64,000 nucleotides of DNA from Propionibacterium sp. Lineage in GTDB: Bacteria; Actinomycetota; Actinomycetes; Propionibacteriales; Propionibacteriaceae. Position numbers and translations under genes: made by a program. The stretch spans positions 17,226 to 81,225 of the forward strand of contig JALHFX010000012.1 of the NCBI GenBank assembly GCA_022837595.1, given 5' to 3'. Under the pieces are notes generated by a model. The model was not told where the DNA came from and did not search any database. It saw only the letters and a program-made list of their open reading frames with translations. Positions 37,401 to 45,464 of the stretch are shown piece after piece; position 1 is the first letter of the stretch, and the number at the start of each line of letters is the position of its first letter.

Positions 37401-37801
37401 TGTTTGAACTCTTCGCGGTTTTCGCCACGCTTGATGGCCTCAACCGATGCGCCGATCAGTTCGACGCCATGGCGTTCCAGCACCCCTGATTCAAAGAGCG
37501 CCACCGCAGTGTTCAACGCGGTTTGGCCACCTAACGTGGCCAGTAACGCGTCCGGCTGCTCGACCGCGATGATCTTCTCCACATATTCGGGAGTGATCGG
37601 CTCCAAATAGGTGGCGTCCGCGAATTCAGGATCGGTCATGATCGTCGCGGGGTTCGAGTTGACCAGGATCACCCGGTAGCCCTCGTCACGCAGCACGCGA
37701 CAGGCCTGAGTGCCCGAGTAATCGAATTCCGCTGCCTGGCCGATGACGATCGGGCCGGATCCGATCACCATGATCGACTTGATATCAGAGCGCCGAGGCA
37801 T
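34478..37801 (-). CDS. carB: Carbamoyl-phosphate synthase large subunit
   Basis: Makes carbamoyl phosphate from ammonia (channelled from CarA), bicarbonate and ATP for arginine and pyrimidines. Full length, 1107 residues. Two duplicated ATP-grasp halves are visible, each starting with a GSGPIVIGQ / GSGPNRIGQ motif. ATP-grasp metal-binding segments follow ([20 protein letters not shown] and [18 protein letters not shown]). The C-terminal MGS-like allosteric domain begins around residue 950. The start overlaps the carA stop as TGATG. Confidence 0.97.
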   Translation of the reverse strand: [1107 protein letters not shown]

Positions 37802-38937
37802 CAGAGAACGCCCTTCCTGTTGGCCGACATCAGGTCGGCGAAGCGATCGAAAAGGTACTCCGCATCGTGTGGACCCGCTGCGGCCTCAGGGTGGTATTGC
37901 ACGGAGAAAGCGACAGATCTGCCGTCTCGAGTCAGCTCTAGGCCTTCGACGACATCGTCGTTGAGGCAGATGTGACTCACATGCACGGTGCCGAAGTCGG
38001 TTTCTTTGAGCTCATTGTGGGCGATGTCGACCGCGAAACCGTGATTATGGGAGGTGATATCAATGCGATTCGTTGCCCGATCCAGCACCGGTTGGTTGAT
38101 ACCGCGATGGCCGTATCGCAGTTTAAAAGTGTCGAACCCCAGTGCTCTGCCGAGCACCTGATGGCCCAGGCAGATACCGAAAAGCGGTAAACCGGCACGC
38201 AACGACGCCTGCGTCAACTCAACAGCATGGTTCGCGGTGGCTGGGTCGCCGGGCCCGTTGCTGATGAAGACACCATCGGGGTTGAGGGCCACCAGTTCCT
38301 CGAAGCTGACCGAGGCGGGCAACACGTGCACCTCAATGCCACGCTCCGATAATTCTTGGGGTGTCGTGGCCTTGATACCAAGATCCAAGGCCGCAACGGT
38401 GAACTGCTTTTCACCGGTGGCCGGCACCAGATAGCGTTGCGGGGTCGTGACCTGAGCGATCAGATCAGCGCCCACCATGCTCGGTTGCCGGAGCACCTTC
38501 GCTTGGAGCGCATCGATATCGGTGGAGACCGAACTGATGCCTACCCGCATCGAACCTTCTTCGCGCAGATGACGGGTCAGTGCCCGGGTATCGATGCCCG
38601 AGATACCGACGATCTCTTGGGCCACCAACTCGGCGTCCAGCGAGCGGGTCGAGCGCCAATTACTCGGACGAGGCGATGGATCACGGACGACATATCCTGC
38701 CACCCAGATGCGATTCGACTCGTCGTCCTCGTCATTCCAACCGGTATTACCGATATGCGGCGCGGTGGCGATGACCACCTGACCGAAATAGCTGGGATCG
38801 GTCAGGGTCTCCTGGTAGCCCGACATCCCGGTCGCGAAGACCGCTTCACCGAAGGTTTCGCCGACAGCCCCGAAAGCCTGTCCGCGGAAGGCTCGTCCGT
38901 CTTCTAGCACCAGGATGGCAGGATTACTGCTGGTCAT
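37801..38937 (-). CDS. carA: Carbamoyl-phosphate synthase small subunit (glutaminase)
   Basis: Hydrolyses glutamine and passes ammonia to CarB, 378 residues. N-terminal CPSase small domain (LEDGRAFRGQAFGA, GMSGYQETLTDPSYFGQ), then a class I glutamine amidotransferase domain with SNGPGDP, catalytic Cys in LFGICLGHQVLG and the His/Glu pair in VQYHPEAAAGPHD. A strong ribosome-binding site (GGAGG, 7 bases upstream) precedes the ATG even though the gene overlaps the nusB end by 14 bases. Confidence 0.97.
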   Translation of the reverse strand: MTSSNPAILVLEDGRAFRGQAFGAVGETFGEAVFATGMSGYQETLTDPSYFGQVVIATAPHIGNTGWNDEDDESNRIWVAGYVVRDPSPRPSNWRSTRSLDAELVAQEIVGISGIDTRALTRHLREEGSMRVGISSVSTDIDALQAKVLRQPSMVGADLIAQVTTPQRYLVPATGEKQFTVAALDLGIKATTPQELSERGIEVHVLPASVSFEELVALNPDGVFISNGPGDPATANHAVELTQASLRAGLPLFGICLGHQVLGRALGFDTFKLRYGHRGINQPVLDRATNRIDITSHNHGFAVDIAHNELKETDFGTVHVSHICLNDDVVEGLELTRDGRSVAFSVQYHPEAAAGPHDAEYLFDRFADLMSANRKGVL

Positions 38938-39451
38938 GGCCTTTCCTCCCCGGGCGGGTCTGCGCGGCCCTACCCAACAATCCGTTCAGGAACGTCACCG
39001 AGTCGTCGGTGGATAGTCCATCGGCTAGTTCCAGCGCTTCGCTGATGGCTGGGCGGACATCGATATCGGTGAAATCGAGTTCGTAGATAGCTATCCGGGC
39101 AAGACAGCGGTCAATGCGGGGCATCCGTTCGATCGGCCATTGGCTGGCGGCCAAAGAGCTGATCCGCCGATCGATCTCCTCTGAATTATCGCGAACCCCG
39201 AGGACGATCTCGCGGGTGAACTCGCGCACACTAGCCTCGGGGTCGTCCAGCCGTTGAGCCAGCGAGACGAAGGGATCGCGGTTGAGCAGATCAGCCTCGA
39301 AGAGGATATCGAGAGCTGCCTTGCGTGCCTTGGTACGGGTCGAATAGTGGGCATCCGCCATATCGACGGAAGAGACCTTGATCGCCCCGGGGACCGGTGG
39401 GTGTTCTCCGGCTGCCAGCGGGAGCGGCTGCTCGTCGGAGGGGTGCGTCAT
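38924..39451 (-). CDS. nusB: Transcription antitermination protein NusB
   Basis: Component of rRNA antitermination and RNA chaperone complexes, 175 residues. The all-helical NusB fold begins at STRTKARKAALDILFEAD, then IDRRISSLAASQWPIERMPRIDRCLARIA split across two helices, and DVRPAISEALELAD. The listed ATG overlaps the efp stop (TGATG). A second ATG 30 codons later (39361) lies just before the conserved region and could be the true start. The C-terminal tail overlaps carA. Confidence 0.92.
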   Translation of the reverse strand: MTHPSDEQPLPLAAGEHPPVPGAIKVSSVDMADAHYSTRTKARKAALDILFEADLLNRDPFVSLAQRLDDPEASVREFTREIVLGVRDNSEEIDRRISSLAASQWPIERMPRIDRCLARIAIYELDFTDIDVRPAISEALELADGLSTDDSVTFLNGLLGRAAQTRPGRKGHDQQ

Positions 39452-40014
39452 CAGGAGTTGACGCGACCGAGGTATTCGCCGGATTCCGTGGAGACCTTCA
39501 CCTTTTCACCGGTGGTGATGAACAGCGGCACCTGAATCTGTTTGCCGGTTTCCACGGTGGCGGGCTTGGTGCCACCGGAGGAGCGGTCGCCTTGTAAACC
39601 CGGCTCGGTATAGGTGATCTCAAGCTCGACGCTGGCGGGTAGATCGATGTAGAGCGGATTACCCTCGTGGGTAGCGACGGTAATCGTCATGCCTTCGAGG
39701 AGGTAGTCTTTGGCGTCGCCGAAAGTTTCCGGCGGAATGGTCAGCTGATCGTAGGTATTCATGTCCATGACCACATAACCGCTGCCGTCCTCGTAGAGGT
39801 ACTGCATATCGGATCGATCAACCTGCGCCATCTCGATCTTCGTGTCGGCCGGGAAGGTGCGGTCAACGGTCTTGCCATTCACGACGTTCTTGATCTTGGT
39901 ACGCACCACGGTGTTGCCTTTGCCGGGTTTGTGATGCTGAAACCACAAGACTTGCCAGAGCTGGCCGTCCAGGTCCAGTACGGTGCCGTTCTTGATGTCG
40001 TTGGTGGTAGCCAC
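39451..40014 (-). CDS. efp: Elongation factor P
   Basis: Relieves ribosome stalling at polyproline, 187 residues from the GTG at 40014 with GGAAAGG five bases upstream. The KOW-like domain I carries the loop HHKPGKGNTVV, with the tip Lys at residue 32 (the modifiable position in other bacteria). OB domains II and III follow, ending with KVKVSTESGEYLGRVNS, the EF-P signature. It heads a tightly packed run into nusB and carA. Confidence 0.96.
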   Translation of the reverse strand: MATTNDIKNGTVLDLDGQLWQVLWFQHHKPGKGNTVVRTKIKNVVNGKTVDRTFPADTKIEMAQVDRSDMQYLYEDGSGYVVMDMNTYDQLTIPPETFGDAKDYLLEGMTITVATHEGNPLYIDLPASVELEITYTEPGLQGDRSSGGTKPATVETGKQIQVPLFITTGEKVKVSTESGEYLGRVNS

Positions 40015-40045
40015 GCTTGCCTTTCCGATCTGGGCGTTCGCGATC

Positions 40046-40063
40046 CGCCGGGAGTTCCCGGCG
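40046..40063 (-). promoter_or_regulatory. Hairpin in the efp leader
   Basis: Perfect 7-bp stem (CGCCGGG/CCCGGCG) with a 4-base loop in the minus-strand leader, about 32 bases before the efp start. It is too far from the start codon to mask the ribosome-binding site fully. A TAGAAT hexamer (minus strand, 40100-40095) is the probable -10 box, about 80 bases before the efp start. Confidence 0.4.
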
Positions 40064-40169
40064 CAAAGATATGGCGGTCGACCCGCAATCGTCCATTCTA
40101 GCGGCACCCACCGAACGGCGGCGAATTACGACTCACAGCTGCCTGGCAATTCTGCCATCGCGGTTGAGC

Positions 40170-40856
40170 TCAACCCTGGGGCTTCTGGCGGCGGATGCCA
40201 AGCTCGCGAGCCTGACGGACGCGTTCTTCGCGTGCGGCGATATACGGCAATGCCAGGCGCCGCATGACTTCAGCCGTTTCTGGTGAATGCCCGCTGGCAG
40301 CCAACTGAGTAGCCATCGCCTCCAGATCAGACGAGGACTTGTTCTGGCTCAGCTTCGCTTTGCCGATCACATCATCGATGATGAACTCGATACCCACGAT
40401 GGCCGGCAGCATCCGCTCGATGGCCTCCAGCGGCCCGTTCTCCAGCCGCCAGTTCGGTTCATGGCGTGACGTCAGATCGTAGAGCGACTGCAGCTTCCAA
40501 GCATCGTCGTGGTGGGTGACCAATCTGCCGACCAGATGGACGACCAGATAGTTCCACGTCGGTACGGTCGGGATCCGCGACGGACCATGGCTTGGCGGCA
40601 CGACCTCGGGGCTGATATAAGCATCGGGACCATGCACGACCATCATCGCGGGACCTTCATCGTGCCACTGCAGGTTGGTCCTGGCCATGTGAGTGGTCAG
40701 TCTTCGCGGGCCGCCATCTTCGTCGAGGAGCACGAAGGGCAGCATCGTGACATCCAATCCCCGCTCGCCGTGGGTAACGAGATCTCCAACCCCGCGAACG
40801 TCGGCCTGCCGCAACGCCTCATCGGATGGCATTGAGAATTGTTCTGCCACATACAT
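40170..40856 (-). CDS. PaiB-like FMN-binding protein
   Basis: A 228-residue protein of the FMN-binding negative transcriptional regulator / PaiB family, with a flavin-reductase-like split barrel. It starts MYVAEQFSMPSDEAL (family proteins begin with a MYxP-like motif) and shows GPRRLTTHMARTNLQW, HGPDAYISPEVV and VPTWNYLVVHLVGRL. PaiB proteins are probably small FMN or haem-type oxidoreductases despite the regulator name. It lies alone on the minus strand between aroB and efp, the place where a pepQ gene often sits in relatives. Confidence 0.85.
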   Translation of the reverse strand: MYVAEQFSMPSDEALRQADVRGVGDLVTHGERGLDVTMLPFVLLDEDGGPRRLTTHMARTNLQWHDEGPAMMVVHGPDAYISPEVVPPSHGPSRIPTVPTWNYLVVHLVGRLVTHHDDAWKLQSLYDLTSRHEPNWRLENGPLEAIERMLPAIVGIEFIIDDVIGKAKLSQNKSSSDLEAMATQLAASGHSPETAEVMRRLALPYIAAREERVRQARELGIRRQKPQG

Positions 40857-40941
40857 CGTCTTGGTTCATCCTCCGTCACGAGATCACAAAAAGGGGACCC
40901 TACGAATCTGCCCAGGACAGTCAGCGTTGGCGCTTGCGCAA

Positions 40942-42030
40942 TCAGTCGCGGCCCAGTTGCGCGTAGCATTCTTCGAGCACGCGCTCGCTGGGGGCCACGA
41001 TCATTGCCGGGTCCCCCAGATTGCGCAACCCGACGAACCGCAACGCCTGACCCCGGGTCTTCTTGTCGCGGGCCATCAGCTCACGGAGTTCACCAAACGG
41101 CGCGCGTCGATAGCTGGTCGGTAAACCGAGGGCTGCGAGGAGCTCATAATGGGTGGCGACGGCTTCGTCCGAGAGCCCGAGCAGTCGGCGGGAGAGGTGA
41201 GCGGCGAAGATCATACCCAGCGCGACAGCCTCGCCGTGCCTGAGCTCGTAGTGCTCCCAGGATTCGATCGCGTGCCCGAGGGTGTGGCCATAATTGAGCA
41301 CTTCGCGTCCGATGGCGGCTCCTACCGATGTGGTTTCGCGCAGATCTTTCGAGACCACATCCGCCTTGAACTGTACGGCGCGGCGAATCAGCTCCGCGTG
41401 ACGGGCGCTCGCGACGTCCAGTGACCCGCTCGCAGATTCGGCGATCAGCGCACGGATCCGCTCATCTGTGATGAAACCGGCCTTGATCACCTCGGCCAGC
41501 CCCGACCGGATCTCGCGTGCCGGCAGAGTCGCCAGCAGGCTGAGATCAGCAATGACGCCATTCGGCTCATGGAAGGCACCGACCAGGTTCTTGCCTTCGG
41601 GTAGATCGATTCCGGTTTTACCGCCGACCGAAGCATCGACCATCGCGAGCACTGTGGTGGGCACGCTGAGGTAGCTGACGCCACGCAGCCAACTCGCCGC
41701 GACGAAGCCCGCCAGATCGGTGGTGGCTCCCCCACCAACCCCGATGATCAGATCGGAGCGCGTGAAACCGGCTGAGGCGAGCGTGCTCCAACAGCTCGCC
41801 AAGATCTGCGGCGTCTTGGCTGCTTCGCCTTCGGGCACACCGATAGAAAGCACCGAGACGGTGGCGGAACCGACGAGTCGAGCCACCTCCAGTGCTACCT
41901 CGACCAACGGCTCAGCGTAGATAACGGCCACTCGGCTGGAGTCAGCGATCAACGCCGGCAGTTTTTCGAGCGCTCCGTTATCGATCTCGACGCAATACGG
42001 ATGTTCGGTGGCGAAACGTACGGTGCTCAT
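40942..42030 (-). CDS. aroB: 3-dehydroquinate synthase
   Basis: Second step of the shikimate pathway, converting DAHP to 3-dehydroquinate. 362 residues. NAD-binding GVGGGATTDLAGFVAAS, PTTVLAMVDASVGGKTGID, NLVGAFHEP, and metal ligands in NYGHTLGHAIE and RHGEAVALGM are all present. The start overlaps the aroK stop (ATGA). Confidence 0.97.
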   Translation of the reverse strand: MSTVRFATEHPYCVEIDNGALEKLPALIADSSRVAVIYAEPLVEVALEVARLVGSATVSVLSIGVPEGEAAKTPQILASCWSTLASAGFTRSDLIIGVGGGATTDLAGFVAASWLRGVSYLSVPTTVLAMVDASVGGKTGIDLPEGKNLVGAFHEPNGVIADLSLLATLPAREIRSGLAEVIKAGFITDERIRALIAESASGSLDVASARHAELIRRAVQFKADVVSKDLRETTSVGAAIGREVLNYGHTLGHAIESWEHYELRHGEAVALGMIFAAHLSRRLLGLSDEAVATHYELLAALGLPTSYRRAPFGELRELMARDKKTRGQALRFVGLRNLGDPAMIVAPSERVLEECYAQLGRD

Positions 42031-42545
42031 GACGGCTCCTGGATGGCGAGTAGACCGATGATCTCGTCAACGATCCCGGTGGGGCTTCGTCCAGCCGTGT
42101 CGACGGCAACGGTCGCTACCTGCTGGTAGAGAGGGGCACGCTGGGCGGCCAGCCGGGTCCAGTTGCCGGCGACGTCCCCGTTGAGCAGCGGACGAGTAGT
42201 CGAGGCGCCCACCCGGCGGACAGCCTCTTGGGCAGTCGTGCGTAGCCAGATCACCTGGTGAGCCTCGAGCGCTGAACGTAATGCGGCATTCGTGACCGCT
42301 CCCCCACCGAGCGCGACCACTCCGCCTGCTGAAAGCGCTGCCAGGGTGGCGTCCAACTCGAGGCGGCGGAAGCCCGGTTCGCCGAGTTCGGCGAAAATCT
42401 CGGTAATTGCGCGGCCCTGCTCGGCTTCGATGACCTCGTCCACATCGCAGAAGCCGATCCCGAGCCTCGTGGCCAGCGCAGCCCCGACCGTCGACTTACC
42501 GACTGCGGGCGGTCCGACCAAGACGATGACAGGATACTCAGACAT
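42027..42545 (-). CDS. aroK: Shikimate kinase
   Basis: Phosphorylates shikimate, 172 residues from the ATG at 42545. Walker A is GPPAVGKST (11-19), followed by shikimate-binding DVDEVIE, FRRLE and the GGGAV motif. The lid region contains STTRPLLNGD. The start overlaps the end of aroC by 8 bases and the stop overlaps aroB, so the three genes are coupled. Longer starts within aroC are rejected. Confidence 0.96.
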   Translation of the reverse strand: MSEYPVIVLVGPPAVGKSTVGAALATRLGIGFCDVDEVIEAEQGRAITEIFAELGEPGFRRLELDATLAALSAGGVVALGGGAVTNAALRSALEAHQVIWLRTTAQEAVRRVGASTTRPLLNGDVAGNWTRLAAQRAPLYQQVATVAVDTAGRSPTGIVDEIIGLLAIQEPS

Positions 42546-43734
42546 GAATCGACAGCCCGCGTTCTGCAACCTGTCGCAGATAGCCCTGGTGATTGCGACG
42601 GGTCTCGCCCAACGAGTCTCCGCCGAACTTTTCGAGGCAGCATTCCGCCAGGACCAATGCCACCATTGCTTCAGCGACCACGCCTGCGGCCGGTACCGCA
42701 CAGACGTCGGAGCGTTGATGATCGGCCACAGCTGCACTACCGGTGCTGACATCGATAGTCCGCAACGCCCGGGGCACGGTGGCGATCGGCTTCATCGCAG
42801 CCCGCACCCTGACGAGCTCACCGGTGGACATGCCGCCTTCGGTGCCACCAGAACGCTGCGAGAGCCGCTCGATTCCGGTGCCGCCAGGGGCAATCTCGTC
42901 GTGGGCTTGGCTGCCGCGAACCCGGGCAAGCTCGAATCCGTCCCCCATCTCCACACCCTTGATCGCCTGGATGCCCATCAGAGCAGCAGCCAACTTGGCG
43001 TCCAACCGGCGGTCGCCTTGAATATGGCTGCCCAAACCGGGCGGGCAGCCCCAGGCAATGACCTCGACAACTCCACCTAGAGTGTCGCCGGCCTTCTGGC
43101 AGGCAGCGATCTCGGCTTGCATCGCAGCGCTGGCCTCTGGATCGAGGCAACGCACCGGATCGGCATCGATCGCGGGCAGATCGGCCATCGTCGGAAACGT
43201 GCGACTCATAGCACGAACACCGCCGATTTCGACCACATGACTCAACACTGTGATGCCGTAAGCCTGAGCAAGGAAATTCTGCGCGACCCGGCCCATGGTG
43301 ACTCGAGCTGCGGTTTCCCGTGCACTCGCACGTTCGAGAACGGGCCGTGATTCGGTGAAGTCGTATTTCTGCATGCCCGCCAGATCCGCATGTCCTGGAC
43401 GCGGACGAGTGAGCGGCGCGTTGCGAGCTAATTCGGCAAGTAATGCGGGATCGATTGGATCCGAGGCCATGACTTGCTCCCACTTCGGCCATTCCGTGTT
43501 ACCGACCATGATCGCGATCGGAGAGCCGAGTGTCTTACCGTGCCGCACCCCGGCCAGGATCGTCACTTCGTCCGCCTCGAACTTCATGCGGGCACCGCGC
43601 CCAGCACCGAGTCGTCGCCTCGCCAGGGCCTGCGAAATGTCGTCAGATGTCACACTGACCCCGGCGGGTAAACCCTCCAGTGTCGCAACGAGAGCACGTC
43701 CATGTGATTCACCGGCAGTCAGGTATCGAAGCAT
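42538..43734 (-). CDS. aroC: Chorismate synthase
   Basis: FMN-dependent last step to chorismate, 398 residues. Signature motifs: AGESHGRALVATLEGLPAG at the start, RPGHADLAGMQKYDF, RASARETAARVTMGRVA and GTEGGMSTGELVRVRAAMKP. It heads the aroC-aroK-aroB operon. The shikimate dehydrogenase gene aroE, which usually separates mltG and aroC in actinobacteria, is absent; only 99 bases lie between them. Confidence 0.97.
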   Translation of the reverse strand: MLRYLTAGESHGRALVATLEGLPAGVSVTSDDISQALARRRLGAGRGARMKFEADEVTILAGVRHGKTLGSPIAIMVGNTEWPKWEQVMASDPIDPALLAELARNAPLTRPRPGHADLAGMQKYDFTESRPVLERASARETAARVTMGRVAQNFLAQAYGITVLSHVVEIGGVRAMSRTFPTMADLPAIDADPVRCLDPEASAAMQAEIAACQKAGDTLGGVVEVIAWGCPPGLGSHIQGDRRLDAKLAAALMGIQAIKGVEMGDGFELARVRGSQAHDEIAPGGTGIERLSQRSGGTEGGMSTGELVRVRAAMKPIATVPRALRTIDVSTGSAAVADHQRSDVCAVPAAGVVAEAMVALVLAECCLEKFGGDSLGETRRNHQGYLRQVAERGLSIHV

Positions 43735-43833
43735 GTGCTCAAGTATCCCAGATCGGCAAGTACGTTCGGCGCGCTCGCCACCATGGTCTGTGAGGCTCGG
43801 GGTGATCCCGACCCGAGTCCACGGTCGCCTTGC

Positions 43834-44988
43834 TCATCCGCAGCGGTCGGAGTTCGCGCGGCACCATGATTGGAATTCGGCCACGTTTTCTTCGTGCCCA
43901 GCACCGTCCGAGGCGAATTTCGTCTCACCGGAATCCGGGTTGACCGCGACGAAATAGAGATAGTCACCGCGGGTCGGATTGACCGCCGCGTTGAGCGAAT
44001 TCGTACCTGGGTTCGAGATCGGGCCGGGGGGTAGCCCTTTATGCACATAGGTGTTGTAGGGCGAAGGATTCGCGCGTTCTTCGTCCGTGGTGGTGATCGT
44101 GCCGGGCGAGTTCACCGCATAGATGACCGTAGAGTCGAGCTGCAACGGCATCCCGTCGGCCAAGCGGTTGTAGAGCACTTGGGCGATGTCCGGGCCGTAG
44201 GCAGGATCTCGGGTCTCCTTTTCGATGATCGAGGCGACGATCAGCGCGTCGTAGGGGTCTACTCCCAACGCCTCCGCCTTGTTCACAAAGTCGATCTGAT
44301 CGGCGACTGTGTTGAACTGTGACGTCATCTCCGAAAGTGCCTCGGCAGCGCTCGGCTGGGTATCGAAGACATATGTTTCGGGGAAGAGGAAACCTTCGGC
44401 CTTGCCGTTGGACCATTCCGGAAGCTTCAGCTGGGAAGGATCATCGAGGACTGCCTGGAAGTCTTGAGTCGAAATGCCCAGTTGTTCGCTGAGCCTTTTG
44501 ATCAGAGCAGAATCGCGTAAGCCTTCGGGGATGGTAATTTGCATACTCTGCATATTTCCGCGATCCATCAGCGCCCGCACAGCGTCAACAGCCTGCATCT
44601 GGGTCTTCAGCTGATAGGTGCCCGGCTGGATGCCCGATGAACCCGCGGTATTCCCTGCGGCCTTGACGAAAGCTCTGTTAGATGCCACCACATCGGCCTG
44701 CACCAAGATATCGGCCATTTCGGTCAGCGTGGCACCGGCAGGGATAGTCACCGTGACATCCTGCTCACCGGGACCCGGATAGTCGCTCGCCTGCAAGAAT
44801 CCCTGATAAGTGTCCTTGACTTTCGAGTAGACGAAAAAGCCACCACCGATCAGGACCGCTAGTGAGATGCTGATTGCCAGCAGGTTCTTCCACCATGACC
44901 CACGATGTCTCGTGGAAAGCTGGTCGATATCGAGGTCGACCTCGTCGAAATCGTCGCCGGCGTCGTCGGTATCGAGGAATCGGTTCAT
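43834..44988 (-). CDS. mltG: Endolytic murein transglycosylase MltG
   Basis: Membrane-bound lytic transglycosylase that terminates nascent glycan strands, 384 residues. An acidic cytoplasmic N-terminus (1-34) precedes one membrane helix (about 36-55), then a LysM-like subdomain and the YceG catalytic domain. EGFLFPETYVFD and IVASIIEKETRDP (catalytic Glu) are intact, followed by GLPPGPISNPGTNSL. It starts 8 bases after the ruvX stop, in the usual alaS-ruvX-mltG order. Confidence 0.95.
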   Translation of the reverse strand: MNRFLDTDDAGDDFDEVDLDIDQLSTRHRGSWWKNLLAISISLAVLIGGGFFVYSKVKDTYQGFLQASDYPGPGEQDVTVTIPAGATLTEMADILVQADVVASNRAFVKAAGNTAGSSGIQPGTYQLKTQMQAVDAVRALMDRGNMQSMQITIPEGLRDSALIKRLSEQLGISTQDFQAVLDDPSQLKLPEWSNGKAEGFLFPETYVFDTQPSAAEALSEMTSQFNTVADQIDFVNKAEALGVDPYDALIVASIIEKETRDPAYGPDIAQVLYNRLADGMPLQLDSTVIYAVNSPGTITTTDEERANPSPYNTYVHKGLPPGPISNPGTNSLNAAVNPTRGDYLYFVAVNPDSGETKFASDGAGHEENVAEFQSWCRANSDRCG

Positions 44989-44996
44989 GGTTATGA

Positions 44997-45464
44997 CTAA
45001 CCTTCCTGGTGCCAGGCGCGTCCGGCCGGCCGGCCGGTGCGTTTCTCGAATTCGAGTGCTTGCTCGAGGATATCGACGGCCGCAGCTTGATCGATAATGC
45101 GGCGCTGTCGTCGTGCGCTCTTTCCCGTTGCTTTCAGCTTACGGGCGGCGCTGGCGGTACTCAGCCGCTCATCAACGACGCGCAGCGGCAATCCCAGCTC
45201 GGCATGGAGATGGTCGGCAACCTCTGCCATTTGCTGCACCGCTGGGCCTTCTCGTCCGACGAGGTTCACCGGCCAGCCGAGTAGCACTTCGATCGGCTCG
45301 TACTCGGCGCAGAGTTGCGCCAATCGTTTGGCGGTAGCCGGGCCAGTGGGCACGGTCTCAACCGGGTAGGCGAGCAGACCGTCGGCGTCGCATGCCGCAA
45401 CGCCGACTCTCGCTTTGCCCCAATCAATGGCTAGACGGATTCCCCGCCGGAACTCAACGCCCAA
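44997..45464 (-). CDS. ruvX: Holliday junction resolvase-like RuvX (YqgF)
   Basis: RNase H-fold nuclease involved in 16S pre-rRNA processing or recombination, about 155 residues. The start is inferred as a TTG at 45464, with GGAG seven bases upstream and an 11-base overlap with the alaS end; no ATG or GTG lies closer to the domain. The active-site Asp is in LAIDWGKARVGVA, with LLGWPVNLVGREG and VDERLSTASA and a final Asp in IIDQAAAVDIL. Confidence 0.9.
   Translation of the reverse strand: MGVEFRRGIRLAIDWGKARVGVAACDADGLLAYPVETVPTGPATAKRLAQLCAEYEPIEVLLGWPVNLVGREGPAVQQMAEVADHLHAELGLPLRVVDERLSTASAARKLKATGKSARRQRRIIDQAAAVDILEQALEFEKRTGRPAGRAWHQEG

Noticed and set aside
36485..37489. Long plus-strand open frame of 334 codons opposite carB
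   Set aside because: It is antisense to the conserved carB coding sequence, has no recognisable protein content and is a by-product of GC-rich codon usage.
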